A stretch of DNA of 64,000 nt, from contig OZ018411.1 in the NCBI GenBank assembly GCA_963969595.1, positions 25,542,545 through 25,606,544 on the forward strand. Reading direction: 5' to 3'. The DNA is from Neckera pumila. Taxonomy: Eukaryota > Streptophyta > Bryopsida > Hypnales > Neckeraceae. A model generated the notes under the pieces. That model did no database searches, was not told where the DNA came from, and saw nothing but the letters and a program-made list of their open reading frames with translations. Positions 47,447 through 58,323 of this stretch are shown here, in pieces (the stretch's first letter is position 1; each line of letters starts with the position of its first letter). The position numbers and the translations under genes were made by a program.

Positions 47447-48270
47447 CATTAGAGAAAATTCCAGAGCCATTAGAAAAAATTGGGACCTTAAAGGGGCTGC
47501 TTCCCTTTGAGAGTTCTCCTCAAGGAGGTAGCAGCCTCTTTGAGGGGGACGCCCCTATTCATGAACAGGGGTCCCTCATTTAAAAAAAAATTATAAATTA
47601 TAATAATAATATTATATTATTATTATAATAAAAATAATAATAAAATAATATAATAATAAAATAATATAAAAAAATTACTAAATTTATTAAAATAATATTA
47701 AAATAATAATAATAAAATAATTCTCAAATTAGCAAGTTGATTTGGTCGCCATGGTGCCACATCAGATTGTGAAATTTTGTAATTTTGAAATTTTTTTAAA
47801 CTAATTATTTCATATGTTTTAAAGTACTTAAAAATATTATTTTAATGCACTATACAACTCTGTCTAGGCCCTCCAATTTGTTGGTGGCAAAAAAAATTTA
47901 ATTTAAAAGTTTTAAGAAAATAAAAAATAAAAAATAAAAAATTGGCCCTTGTCCCCCTGTTCCTCTCATTCACAGCCCCTTTGAGGACTCTAATTCTTTC
48001 TAATGCCTCCGAAGTACCCTAAAATAATGTTTCTTGGGGTTGAAAATTTGTTTTTTCCCCTATTTCCGAGCAGCAGAAACTGTAGTGATAGTGGCACAGG
48101 AACCCAGATTTTCAAGTAAAAAAATAAAAAAAGTTAAAAAAAAACTAATCCTAAAAAAATATGAAAATAAATAAATAAAAAATCTAACTATTTCAGAGAG
48201 CAATCAGCATAAAATAGCTTGGTATGTCAATCTAGAGCAGCTCTCTGGAGGGTTGCTTTTTTCTCTAATG
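47447..48270 (+). mobile_element. Nested CATTAGA-ended elements (copy J outer, with an inner insertion)
   Basis: The outer element starts CATTAGAGAAAATTCC at 47447 and ends TTTTCTCTAATG at 48270. Its body from 48006 on (TACCCTAAAATAATG, CCCCTATTTCCGAG, GGCACAGGAACCC) matches copy H. A second element with the same ends, CATTAGAAAAAATTGGG at 47468 to TTCTTTCTAATG at 48005 (538 bp), sits in its left part. The inner one holds an ATT/AAT-rich microsatellite (about 47580-47720). Neither codes for protein. Confidence 0.7.
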
Positions 48271-49749
48271 TCTGGAGGGAAGCAGCCCAACCCACCACTC
48301 TGCTATTAAATGTTAAAATAAGAAAATAATAAGTTCTTCCCTGCATTTCTCCTGAGACCTGAGGTACACTAAATATGATGCAACTCTTGACTTGGTCCAA
48401 TGGTCCCTTACAATAAATTAAATGCAAGAATACGTTTTCAAATTGGCATATGTTTCACATAGTCAAGCGCTTGAAAAATAACCCACGAGATGACTGCCCA
48501 AGGACCAGAACTTAGACCACTTGTACTGCATGTACTGTACTGCACATAAAGCTTAGTTTTGTGACTCCAATCCACCACCTAATAAGACTCTAAGAAGCAG
48601 CAGGACCCATGCACGAAAAGTACCACTTTGTACGTCAAACCAATCCATCCTTCTTCCCATGTTGACAATGGGGACTGGTACGTGCTCAGGAACTTACTCC
48701 AGGGGTTCCCGGCCCGGTTGCTACTCCTCGTTCTGAACTCCAGACAGCTTCGCAACGGAATTCTCGCAAACGTTCACAAGGGAAGTAAGGTAGTATGCTC
48801 TTAAAGCGACCAATTAAGCCTACCTAACTCATCATTGACAGTAGAACATATTTCAAGCAACATGTCAGTCCTTCCTAGATAGGGGTCGCAATTAGAACAC
48901 GGTTAGTTTTAGGTGTAGTTACCTTAGATCAAAGACGTTACCTCTTTCCCACCTCTTTACCTGAAATTACTATGATAAGCTTACGTACGCATAACATTAT
49001 TAACTGGACTCCTGACGATCCTGACACATGAGGTATAATTTCCCCCAAGATGCTTGGGGGGTTGAATTCAATTAAAATGCAGAATTCCAATTGGCTTCCG
49101 AAAGATCGGAACAGTGTTGGCTGTAGCACCATATGAACTCTCACCACGTAGCTCTTTAAAGAAGCTTCCTTGCTGGGCTGGGGGGCTCCAGAAGCAAAAG
49201 GGTACCCCCAGCGTTGGTGAATAATGTTATGCGAAGGTGATATATAATGGTCCAATTTTTTCCCACATATTTCCCACTTGTACCACGGATCGGCGTATGG
49301 GAGGCAGGTTTGCAAATGGGGTCAGTTTGCAGGCTTGCTCTTGCCCTACTAAACCGACGAAACGTTTTATCTTTCCATATTAGTTGCCGGGGAGTGACTA
49401 CTGACGCGCCAAGCCTTTTTACCTCCAGGAAACGTCTTTCACCTACCACGCGGTTTTTGACTACTCCTGTGCTGCACTACGTCATTGCCAATTTTATTCT
49501 CTCTAGTGCCCAGCGTCGTCGTTGCGAATAAACTTGATCTCGATCTATCAGTTATCTTTATTTATTTCAGATGGACCTGCCCACCTCGTGCATGTTGATT
49601 CCAGGGGTTGATTCCGACAACTTAAACCACTTGATTTAATTTAGTCGGGCACTTTACCAAATCCATTTCATCCCAGTTGTGTTCAAAGTCCTGGCTCGAG
49701 CAGTCTGACTTGGCCCACTCATCATTGACATGAAATGATTTCCAGCGCC
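48271..49749. other. Upstream flank of the germin-like gene
   Basis: Composition becomes more balanced from about 48.4 kb. Open frames on either strand (for example minus 48938-49315) show no motif. No gene is supported. This interval probably includes the promoter of the germin-like gene. Confidence 0.5.
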
Positions 49750-49757
49750 TATATAAG
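49750..49757 (+). promoter_or_regulatory. TATA box of the germin-like gene
   Basis: TATATAAG set in a GC-rich context (CGCC…CCCAGG), 133 bp before the presumed ATG. Spacing would give a 5' leader of about 100 nt, normal for a plant gene. Confidence 0.7.
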
Positions 49758-49889
49758 CCCAGGCCAACCTGAGCTACAACCAGCTACAACTGATCGATTC
49801 ACCCATCCTTCTGCAAGCACTGCCGAGTTCGCCTGGATCACTAGTCGATTGATTGCATTTGCATTGCTTTGCTTGAGATTCACAGCAAC

Positions 49890-50558
49890 ATGATGAACCG
49901 TGCGATGTGGGCTACCGTTGCCGTGCTGCTTACAGTGGCCCTGGTTGGTCCCCAGTTGGCCATGGCGGCTGACGAGGATCCTCTCCAGGACGTATGCGTG
50001 GCGGACAAGAGCGGCAAGATCGTCTTGAACGGCTTCCCGTGCAAACCTTTTGCTGAGGTTGAAGCCAAGGACTTCGTGTTCTATGGCTTGAAGAACCCCG
50101 GCGACACCGACAACCCCAACAAGGCCAACGTGACTACTGCTTCCGTGATCCAGTTCCCAGGTCTCAACACCCTCGGAATCTCCGCAGTGCGCATCGACTA
50201 CGCCAAGGGCGGCATCAACCCACCCCACACGCACCCGCGTGCCACGGAGCTGCTCATCCTGTTGAAGGGGGAGCTTTATGTTGGATTCGTGAGCAGCGTC
50301 GGCTTAGTCAACACGCTGTTCGCCACCACCATCTACCCCGGGGAGGCTTTTGTGTTCCCGAGAGGACTCGTGCACTTCCAGCTCAATGTGGGCAAGACCC
50401 CGGCGCTGGCGTTCGCAGGGCTGAGCAGCCAGAACCCGGGCGTGCAGCAGATCGCGCCTGCGCTCTTCCAGCCTGACATCAAGGATGAGGTGCTGGAGAA
50501 GGGCTTCCGCATCGACCAAAAGACAGTCGACTTCATCCAGAAGCAGTTCCGCCAGTAA
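49890..50558 (+). CDS. GLP: Germin-like protein (secreted cupin), 222 aa
   Basis: Germin-like proteins are apoplastic manganese cupins, some with superoxide dismutase or oxalate oxidase activity. Residues 1-27 form a signal peptide (hydrophobic VAVLLTVALVG, cleavage near AMA-AD). Cys 36 and Cys 51 fit the conserved N-terminal disulfide. Germin box 1 is PPHTHPRATELLILLKGE with metal ligands His 113, His 115 and Glu 120. Box 2 is GEAFVFPRGLVHFQLNVG with His 162. NVT at 80-82 is a glycosylation site. Length is typical and there is no intron. The start is the first ATG of two adjacent Met codons. Third positions are strongly G/C, unlike the surroundings, suggesting high expression. A TATA box lies 133 bp upstream and AATAAA at 50664-50669. 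Which reaction it catalyses cannot be told from sequence. Confidence 0.95.
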   Translation: MMNRAMWATVAVLLTVALVGPQLAMAADEDPLQDVCVADKSGKIVLNGFPCKPFAEVEAKDFVFYGLKNPGDTDNPNKANVTTASVIQFPGLNTLGISAVRIDYAKGGINPPHTHPRATELLILLKGELYVGFVSSVGLVNTLFATTIYPGEAFVFPRGLVHFQLNVGKTPALAFAGLSSQNPGVQQIAPALFQPDIKDEVLEKGFRIDQKTVDFIQKQFRQ

Positions 50559-51801
50559 ATTCATGTATGCATATATATCTTGCATGCTGTGTGTGCATGT
50601 CATAGCATTCCTGCGAGGTTCGCTATTGTATCCATCTTGGTTGAAGCTCCAGCGATGGAAGAGAATAAATTTGCTAGATAATGTGGCATTCTATTAGTCT
50701 AGCTGGCTAGCCTGCAGTAGCTAGATCTATTGGTACTGCCCGGAGAGAATTTGGCGCGACCAGAAACTATGCCTCTGTATTGACGTATTGCCTTGTTGAT
50801 TGGGAGGGTCCATTTCTCTCGATCTCGATGATTGAGTTTTGTGGCCTCCGGACCTGCAGATCTTGCAATGAAGTATTAATTGTTGGTCTTATACCGTAAT
50901 TGGGTTGGTGTACGGAAACTTCTTCTTGGTTGTCGCTCTTTCTCGGATCGGCGATGATATTTGCTCTAGCGGCGGCTCGCTACTGCACAGAGTAATTGAT
51001 ACTAATTTTTTTCAACTGGCGGTATTGCAATACCCATTTGACAGTTACATTAGCTTGCTGTGCTGAAAGTCATACAAATAATGCGCAAATAAGATGCAAA
51101 TTGCATTTCATCCACAATATTGTGTACTAGTAAGTTGAGATTTTCACCTGTATATCGACTCATAGAGTATGCAAGAGTTCTTTTCCATCATTAGGGGTGT
51201 TAAATGTATTGGTAACTGTGAGTTGTCAACACCTCTATAATTTTCGTCTTTTTGTGTGCTTTTGAAGAAAAATTTTTTTTCTTGGTTTGAGTTTTCTTGT
51301 ACCTATTCAAAATACTTTTGAATGTGCTGTCAATGATAAAAATTTCAAGTTCTAACTATAAACAAGAGAAAAATAAGGAGTTTATTTGGAGGGCCAAATT
51401 CTAGACTATATTGGCGATCCCCTTAATAGGTTGATAATGTGTCCTTGAGAGACAAGAACGTGCAAATTACACACAAGAGTCACCACATGCATTAACATTC
51501 TATTGTGAGGACCTCATCTAACATGTGATCCAATGTTGAGGTATTGTTTTATGATATTTGGTGCTTGGACTACAAATGTTATGTATGAGCCTCGATATAA
51601 GTTAGAAGTAGGGAGTAGAAGATATCTAACAATTACCGCAGTAGAGCATCCCCTTTAGACCTCTAAACTGACAAAAAGTGGTCCTCTATACTCATTGGTG
51701 TTTGAAGCATGCATGAAAACCCCTACAATGCAATTCAAGACCTCAACACCTCATTACACAGAAGGAAGACGGATGAAGGTCAAGATAATTATCAATTCTA
51801 T
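50559..51801. other. 3' flank of the germin-like gene and AT-rich spacer
   Basis: Contains the AATAAA signal at 50664-50669 for the upstream gene. No further gene or bounded element is visible up to the repeat at 51802. Confidence 0.6.
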
Positions 51802-52134
51802 CATTAGAGAAAAAATTCAACCCCTTGGAGGGCTATTCGAAGTTGACATGCCATGCTATTCTTTGTATGGCCTGTCAACTTTGAAATTGCTCTTGGTGAG
51901 CAATCAAGTTTCGCAGAATTTTTTTTTTTTTTTTTAAATATTTTTTGAAGATTAAAATATACATATATATAATATTCATTTTTTTGTAAATTTTGGGATC
52001 CTGCACCACTGTTGCTGCAGTTTCAATAGGACGGAAATAGGGGAAAAAAAATTTTGAACAAAATAAAAGCAAATTTTAGGGTACCTCAAAGGGCTGTGGA
52101 GTAGCCCTTGAGAGGCTTGAAATTTCTTCTAATG
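51802..52134 (-). mobile_element. CATTAGA-ended TIR element, 333 bp (copy I), inverse of copy H
   Basis: The ends are CATTAGAGAAAAAATTC and (inverse) CATTAGAAGAAATTTC. Read on the minus strand the body follows copy H: CATTAGAAGAAATTTCAAG, TACCCTAAAATTTGC, CCCCTATTTCCG, then the GGCATGTCAACTTCG block. No target duplication was seen, and there is no coding capacity. Confidence 0.8.
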
Positions 52135-54222
52135 GCGAGCTTGTGAGTATTGAGCCTACAATAGGTACCTATATACTGATACCACACATTACAAAAGGTG
52201 TATATATCATAAACATCTATAATATTGGTATTTGTAACAGATATATTCTATAATCATAGACAATTTCTATAGTTATACACCTATAACATAGATGTGCAAT
52301 ATTTTAGGCTTATAGGCTCATATTCCTATGTTCACATAATAGCAACCCTCATGCCTTAGACACCAAATTTTGGTGCGACAAAACTTTGAAGTTAATTAAA
52401 CCCTAACCAAATTATTATTTTCAGTAGTTTTTTTTAGAAGATTTCTTTTGAAGTATAGTTTAGCATCAAATTCCAATTTAGAAAATGAGTGATTATGATT
52501 TTTCTATTCAATATTTTGTGCAAGGGTGTTTAATGCAAATTTTGACTTTTTAGTACTAAGGGCTCTTGGAAATGAGCCTCAAATACACTAGATCTTTGAA
52601 AAAAAATCACATTAGAAACACATTAAAAGAAATTGTAGAGTAGATTTTAAGAAGCCATAAATTGATTGGATTTATGCACATTATATCCTTTAACTTTATA
52701 TTTTTCTAGTGACTTATTTTTTAGGATTGACATGCAAAAAGAAGATTGAAAGGCTTCAAATAAATTTCATAGTTTAACACCTTGATGATTAATCATTGTA
52801 ATCTTTCAATCCACAAATGATATTATTACGTTTTCTTTTTCCATGTGATCTATAACATGTCTAGCTTGAATTTGTTTGGATACAATTCAATTTTTTTTTG
52901 TAAGACTTATCAAAATGTTGACTTTTTGTTCAATTTAGAGCAAATTTCAAGAAGCTCAAAAAAGGCCTTGGGCATTTACAAGTTAATAGAGCTTTCAACC
53001 ATATGAACGGCCACAATGTGTGGAAATCTAAGAGACGCAACCCCAGGTTTCATAAATTTTTATGGTAATGTTTTAAAGGAGAATCAGTATCGATTTAAAT
53101 TTCCAGACGCCCGTTTGAAAAAGTTTCAGCTGTTGAGAAATTTCTGCCGATATTGTAAACTTGAGCAAGGCAATAGCTAGTTTCTATGAGTAGATCCCTG
53201 ATGAGAAAATAATTTGCAATTGGACGAGCTTGGACACATAATTCAACTTACCTGGGTTGAACTGGTATATCAATTCAAGCCAGACTGCAATTAGTTTGGT
53301 TACCGAAATACCAGATCCGATCAATTGGTATGGAATTTTCAGTTACCTCAATCGATACTCATGTTGCAATACTGTGGTGGAATTTAATATTTTGAACTTG
53401 AACCAGAGATATACCATGCGAATATATACTAGCCTTAGTATCTTGGGTCCGCCATTGAGAAATCAAGGGGCTACATTACTCCAAGTGAACCACATTAGGA
53501 TGAAACGTACCAACCTAACTAAGAGTATTATCTCACTAATCGTTCGTTTCGTGAAGAAATGAAGTACTTCAACCATTTTGGTGTCATACAATATGACGCG
53601 AGTACAACACTGATAGTCATACGCTCACACGAATTAGAGTTGGATCCTGCTGCACGAATTGCATGAAGCTCAATAGCCAAGTACCAATCTAGAAGTTCGC
53701 TCAATTGCATCAGTGCAAGGTACTTAAGGTTGTTACTTACAGTCGACCAATTCCATCAGATATTCCCAGAGAGTACAATTGAGGACGAAATTGTAAGGCT
53801 CACTGAACCTGCACAAACACAAACGAAATGACAGAAGCTGTGAAAAGAGATGACTCTGGGAGCCAAATGTTAGGCTTGCAACACCAGGTGGCTACTCTAC
53901 TAATATGGTCCATCTGTGTAAAGTTAGTGCACTATTTTCTGGGTACCAATGAATCGAATGTAGTTGGTGCTAGTGGGGAGTTCATTTCATGATCCTGAGA
54001 ACCCCATGTAAGGAAACCCAGTATCCAATTTAGAAACCATTGACATTGAAGACCTACAGTATATACATCCATTTGGTGAGGGAGAAAGAAATACACACAT
54101 CAAGGGAAAAGAAAATCAACCAATTCAAAAACAAAATGAATTGCCAGTACTTGACGAGAATGCCAACAAAAATCTCGCCAACAAATAAGCAATGAAGTCG
54201 TCTCCGCTTGCCTCTGTCCTAC
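52135..54222. other. AT-rich spacer
   Basis: Only short frames are present (53257-53562 the longest) without motif. No bounded repeat was recognised. Confidence 0.5.
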
Positions 54223-54249
54223 ACCCTAAAACCCTAAAACCCTAAAACC
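54223..54249 (+). repeat. Short telomere-like run, three ACCCTAAA-type units
   Basis: ACCCTAAA recurs three times with an 8-bp period (CCCTAAAA). This overlaps the plant telo-box AAACCCTAA but has one A more than the land-plant telomere unit. It lies about 90 bp beyond the stop of the minus-strand Ubl-RING gene. Confidence 0.7.
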
Positions 54250-54335
54250 AAAACCCAAAGAGTGATATCTACACAGATTGATTCTGCCGCCACGGAGCGC
54301 AGACTTAGAGAAGCAAGTGCACTCTCAAGATCTTC

Positions 54336-55535
54336 CTAAATTGAAGCTGTTATGGGATGTCGGCACGTCGGGCAAGTGGTATAGCCATAACTTTGAAATA
54401 TTGTCCTGCATTGAGAGTGCGCTCTATGCCCGCAGGCAATGTCCACGTCGGGAATCGGTGCATCCATTGTTAGTGTTCCGAAACAGATGGCACAATCCTC
54501 TGTCTTGCGCTTGAGTTTATCCGATCCTCCGCTGGTATCGTGGCTTGGCAATGGCTTGGCTGTGATGACGAGATTGCTCCAGTCTGCCACGTTTCGACCT
54601 TTCACATCGTCGAACCTCTGGCATTGTTTGTCATTGCAGCTCACATGCCACTTGCTCATCATATCGATGGAATGGACACCTGCTTTGCGGCCCTCGAACA
54701 TCCACTCACACTCATAAAAAACCACTGTGGTTGCTTTGATAATCGACCCACAAACTGGGCACTTCGCGTCTTCTACGATGTTGAACACTGCGAAGCCCTT
54801 CTGGCAGTAAACTCTTTGGTTGAATGCTTCACAAAAGGAATTCTGGCATGTTCCTTCAATATTCAGCCCAAGAGAAACGACGTCCCAAATGGGATAACCT
54901 GATTTCCACCTAGGTACCAGGAAAGTTTTGAGGGCAGACATATTCTCCATGTCTACAAATGTTCGGAAGGGTCTATTCATATCTCCCCCACGCAGCTTCC
55001 CAGCAACTTGAACAACACTTCCGGATACCAAATTGCACGTGGTCAATGCCAAGCTAGAGTCCAGGGCTGATAAGCTCTTACCAGCACAGGTGATCTGAAT
55101 GTCCTGGCCTGACGAGTACGCCTCATAGTCCACGATGGCAGTTACCAAATCTGCTACAGTACTCGTAGCACGCAAATGGAGCTGAAAAGTTGCCCCGTTG
55201 AGGCCTTTCACTTGCACGGACATCCCGCCAGGTCTCAGTCGAGTATGCAATCTTGTATGCACTGAGAGCCGAGGTGCGCCCATGTTCAGCAAATCCGGAA
55301 TCAAATGAACAAGTTTGTGCTCATCCGCCAAGAGCACTCCGCGGTACGAAAAAGCCACAACAGAGAGCCCATGTCGAGAAGAGATGATCTTCTTCAACTG
55401 GCCCACGGTGTAGACGTGCTTGAAATTGACCTTGAGCACGCTCCGCAAGCGTGTGCCCTGGATGTTGCTCACGTGAAGCAGGTCCTCCGCTTTGAAATCG
55501 GTGATCCTGCTCACCCAGTAAACGTCACAATCCAA
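54336..55535 (-). CDS. Tandem ubiquitin-like domains plus zinc-binding region and RING-H2 finger; probable E3 ligase, 5' end unresolved
   Basis: The continuous 399-codon frame begins after an in-frame TAG and has no early ATG, so the true start lies upstream. Residues about 33-104 and 105-184 look like two ubiquitin folds in tandem. The first ends RLRPGG, the second starts MSVQVKGLNGATFQLHL (like ubiquitin's MQIFVKTLTG) and ends KLRGG at 180-184. Residues 230-305 hold paired cysteines (C230, C235, C243, C259, C262, C276, C300, C305), likely zinc-binding. The RING is C348-x2-C351, C368-x-H370, H373-x2-C376, C388-x2-C391. By family knowledge a RING recruits an E2, so an E3 ligase role is likely. 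Substrate and location are unknown. Single-exon over this length. Confidence 0.75.
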   Translation of the reverse strand: MDCDVYWVSRITDFKAEDLLHVSNIQGTRLRSVLKVNFKHVYTVGQLKKIISSRHGLSVVAFSYRGVLLADEHKLVHLIPDLLNMGAPRLSVHTRLHTRLRPGGMSVQVKGLNGATFQLHLRATSTVADLVTAIVDYEAYSSGQDIQITCAGKSLSALDSSLALTTCNLVSGSVVQVAGKLRGGDMNRPFRTFVDMENMSALKTFLVPRWKSGYPIWDVVSLGLNIEGTCQNSFCEAFNQRVYCQKGFAVFNIVEDAKCPVCGSIIKATTVVFYECEWMFEGRKAGVHSIDMMSKWHVSCNDKQCQRFDDVKGRNVADWSNLVITAKPLPSHDTSGGSDKLKRKTEDCAICFGTLTMDAPIPDVDIACGHRAHSQCRTIFQSYGYTTCPTCRHPITASI

Positions 55536-55652
55536 GAGATCAGTGTACTATTCTGCATAACTTGCAACAATATCAAGGGTACATGCCATACTAAAGGATG
55601 TGGCGATGACGTGATTAACGAACCCTGAAGCAGGGAGCGCTGAAGTAGACAT
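55536..55652 (-). other. Possible 5' part of the Ubl-RING gene, same frame, separated by one TAG
   Basis: On the minus strand an ATG (55652-55650) opens MSTSALPASGFVNHVIATSF… and stays in the exact frame of the downstream Ubl-RING sequence until GAATAG. One TAG (about 55549-55551 on the plus strand) divides them. Either an intron with acceptor TTATGCAG or AATAG removes the stop, or this copy carries a nonsense change. I cannot decide. The encoded peptide has no motif. Confidence 0.4.
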
Positions 55653-55854
55653 GTTTCGCCTTGTTCTCTGCTGATGTTGCTCCGACCAAGTGATTGACTC
55701 CAAATAATTTGAAGAGCTGATTGTGCTCTTGCTCAACAGCAAGTACGTATTCTCTCCCTGCACTCACGCATTCAATCAAAAAAAAGTAAAATGGAATTAA
55801 GCTTCCCCGCGCAATTCGTGCTGAAACTAAGCAATTCTAAAACGAAATCGTGCT

Positions 55855-55912
55855 GCACGAAATTTCTGGCACTTCAAAAAAAGGGCAGTTGCAGTTTCCA
55901 GAAATTTCGTGC
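55855..55912. repeat. Perfect 15-bp inverted repeat, 28-nt loop
   Basis: GCACGAAATTTCTGG (55855-55869) and its exact inverse (55898-55912). The surrounding words CGTGCTGAA and CTAAGCAATT also occur twice directly. It lies in the presumed upstream region of the Ubl-RING gene. Confidence 0.8.
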
Positions 55913-57343
55913 TGAACTAAGCAATTAGACAAGTAGAAATCAAAGAGTTGAAACCACCTTAAGGTTCACATAACAACAAATTGTTGGCTTCAAGAAGCAC
56001 AAGAAATATTCCCTTGAAGAAGTAATTACTACTTACCAGGTCAATAGCAAGCAGCAGGCAATCTTAGTTTCACCTTCGGAGCACTACTGTATCGATCAAA
56101 ACCGTAGGTAAGTTAGCATGGAAACCAAAACCCAAAACCAATTGCAAATCTAAAACGAGCCAGACCAGCTTGCAAAGTTATGTGTGTGCTCTCAGTCTCT
56201 GGTGAAACGAGATGACAAAATTAATGTGGGAGCCCTATTGCTGACTCTTCTTCCAGTCAGTAACGCTCGTTGCTACTCAAGTCGATTGTTTTGATAATGA
56301 GAGACGAGGGTGTATTTGAGAAGATTTGTGATCATGTGCGCCGCCATGGCTTTCACCTCTGTACCTGATAATGATGATTACAACACAGACAGCTTAGATC
56401 GACTTGACTATTAACTCCTGGGCCTATTCCATCTCTTCAAACTTATGTATCTCTATAAACAATGACAATGAGCTCAAAAGGCAGGAACTGCCTTACTACT
56501 TTGTATTTACTACTTTGTACTTCACAAGGTCACATTGGTATGAAAAAAAGTTGAAAATGGTGGTTAGTCCTTGGATTCATTCTTCAAGAAAAATCAGGTA
56601 CATGCTTGAAAAATTTGAGATCATTTGGAATATGACAATGACAATGACAATGAGCTCAAAAGTGTTAACACAACCATGCAATTAACACATGCTTGGCCCC
56701 ATCAAAATTCACAGAGCCGTCAAATTTGGGAGGGAAAAATTCAACACCTCCCATGAACCCCATAACCATTGCTTAAATTTTTTCTTGGAAAACTTGAGCG
56801 GTCAATCTTGAAGTTGAAAAATTTGGAACCCCCCTTGCTTGCCATCGATCTTGATCTTATTTATATCGATACAATTATGAGATACAAACGGAACTGTATG
56901 GAAATATACGGAAGTCATATGGAAATACATATGGAATATATATAAATTCATACAAAATATGGATATGAAATACATACGGCAATCTCATATATCCCATATC
57001 AAATTCAATCCCAACTGCTTCCTGAAAAATACAAATATAGAAGGTGGGGTGAAGGTAAGTTAACAAACATGGTTAATGAATTGTGCAATTAATGAATTGT
57101 GCAAGTTGTCACAATGATAACGAGCTCAATAGAGGTAGTATTTGACTTTTTAAAAATAATTACCATATTTTATTATGTTTCACTGATGACATCACCTGTC
57201 TTCTATTAGACTTATAAAGTTCAATTTTTTGTAAAGTTATAAAATTGCAGTCAATTTTTCAAGTGAGGTGAATTATATTTATAATAAATAAATAAATAAA
57301 AAAGCTCAAAAAAATTAAATATCTTCTCCACATGTATATTATA
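55913..57343. other. Spacer, nothing supportable
   Basis: Includes an imperfect cluster of ATATGGAAATA-type words at 56880-57000. No gene, no bounded element. Confidence 0.5.
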
Positions 57344-57355
57344 TAGTAAACAATA

Positions 57356-57460
57356 GATGCATCAATGACCTTTGATCCTGTGGACATTGGCTCATTGTCA
57401 TTACAAACAGACACTTTGTTCACGTCGGCTTTTTTATGAAGATTGGAGTTTCTATCTATC
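57356..57460 (+). mobile_element. 105-bp 5'-truncated LINE copy with perfect 12-bp target duplication
   Basis: The sequence GATGCATCAATGACC…GGAGTTTCTATCTATC matches the 3' end of the LINE at 35727-36694. TAGTAAACAATA flanks both sides exactly (57344-57355 and 57461-57472). This fixes the 3' end of the LINE: it lacks poly(A) and ends in a short CTAT repeat. Confidence 0.9.
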
Positions 57461-57472
57461 TAGTAAACAATA

Positions 57473-58323
57473 TAGTCCGTGCCATTCAATAGAATATTGA
57501 AAGAAAACAAACAAGCATGACCGACAATTCTATATTTTATAAAATCTATTCTAGGAAAGTTTAGAACTTTTTCAAAAATTCTAATATAAGTTTATGCAGC
57601 AATGTCTTCATTTCATAAAAATACATGTACTACTTCCTCATTGCAAATCAATGACATTAATTCAAGTTTAAAACAACCATTAACTTGTCAATGAATTTGA
57701 TATCATTGGGTGCCAGTTAGCCAAGGGGGTAAGTTTATTTTGTTTTTTTGTTTTTTAACAAATGAAGCGAGCCATTGCATTAGGGTAAAAAAGAATTTAC
57801 AAAATGGCCAAGCCACAAAGGCTGGACAATAAAGAGATAAGAGCAAAAATTTAAAAAAAAAAAGGACTAGATGAAGGAGCAAGAGGGAGGACCAATCTTG
57901 TTCTAATAGATGATACAACCTATCCTACTGGCAATGATAGGAGATTGGAAAAGGGGGGACAAAGTTTTGTCATCTTGAGCAACCTTATAGTTTTTGAAGC
58001 ACATGACAATTACAACTTCAACTACTGGCTATTAGAACAATGTTTTTTTAACCCTAGTGTGAGAGGAATATAGAGGCCAGTTCAACTTAGCTTCAATTGC
58101 TCATGCTTCAAACAATTTGTCATTTTGAATACCGTATCTTTTTAGCAGTCTAGTTAGAAAATAAATAACTAAAAGGATGTTTAAATTTTTTAAATTACCA
58201 ATTTAATCTATCCAAAATGAAATATATTTACATATATTTATATATATATATACACACATATATAAAGATTGCCTAATTTATAGAAATTCAATTCTTGTCA
58301 CACCTGCAATGTTGAATTTCTTC
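57473..58323. other. Spacer with a possible minus-strand retroelement 3' end
   Basis: Between about 57735 and 57850, read on the minus strand, the words CATTTTGTAAATTC, TTACCCTAATGCAATGG and a T/A-rich tail resemble 3' ends of plant L1-type elements. The resemblance is only from memory and no flanking duplication was found. Confidence 0.3.

Noticed and set aside
49869..49889. Germin-like start at TTG 49869
   Set aside because: ATG at 49890 gives a normal signal peptide; TTG initiation is not expected.
49749..50234. 161-codon open frame on the minus strand across the germin-like gene
   Set aside because: It is a shadow of the GC-rich coding frame on the plus strand; the plus-strand protein has all germin motifs.
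27434..55535. E1 and Ubl-RING as a linked ubiquitin-like conjugation cluster
   Set aside because: They lie over 20 kb apart on opposite strands with unrelated genes between; no E2 or protease is near. Co-location is most simply chance.
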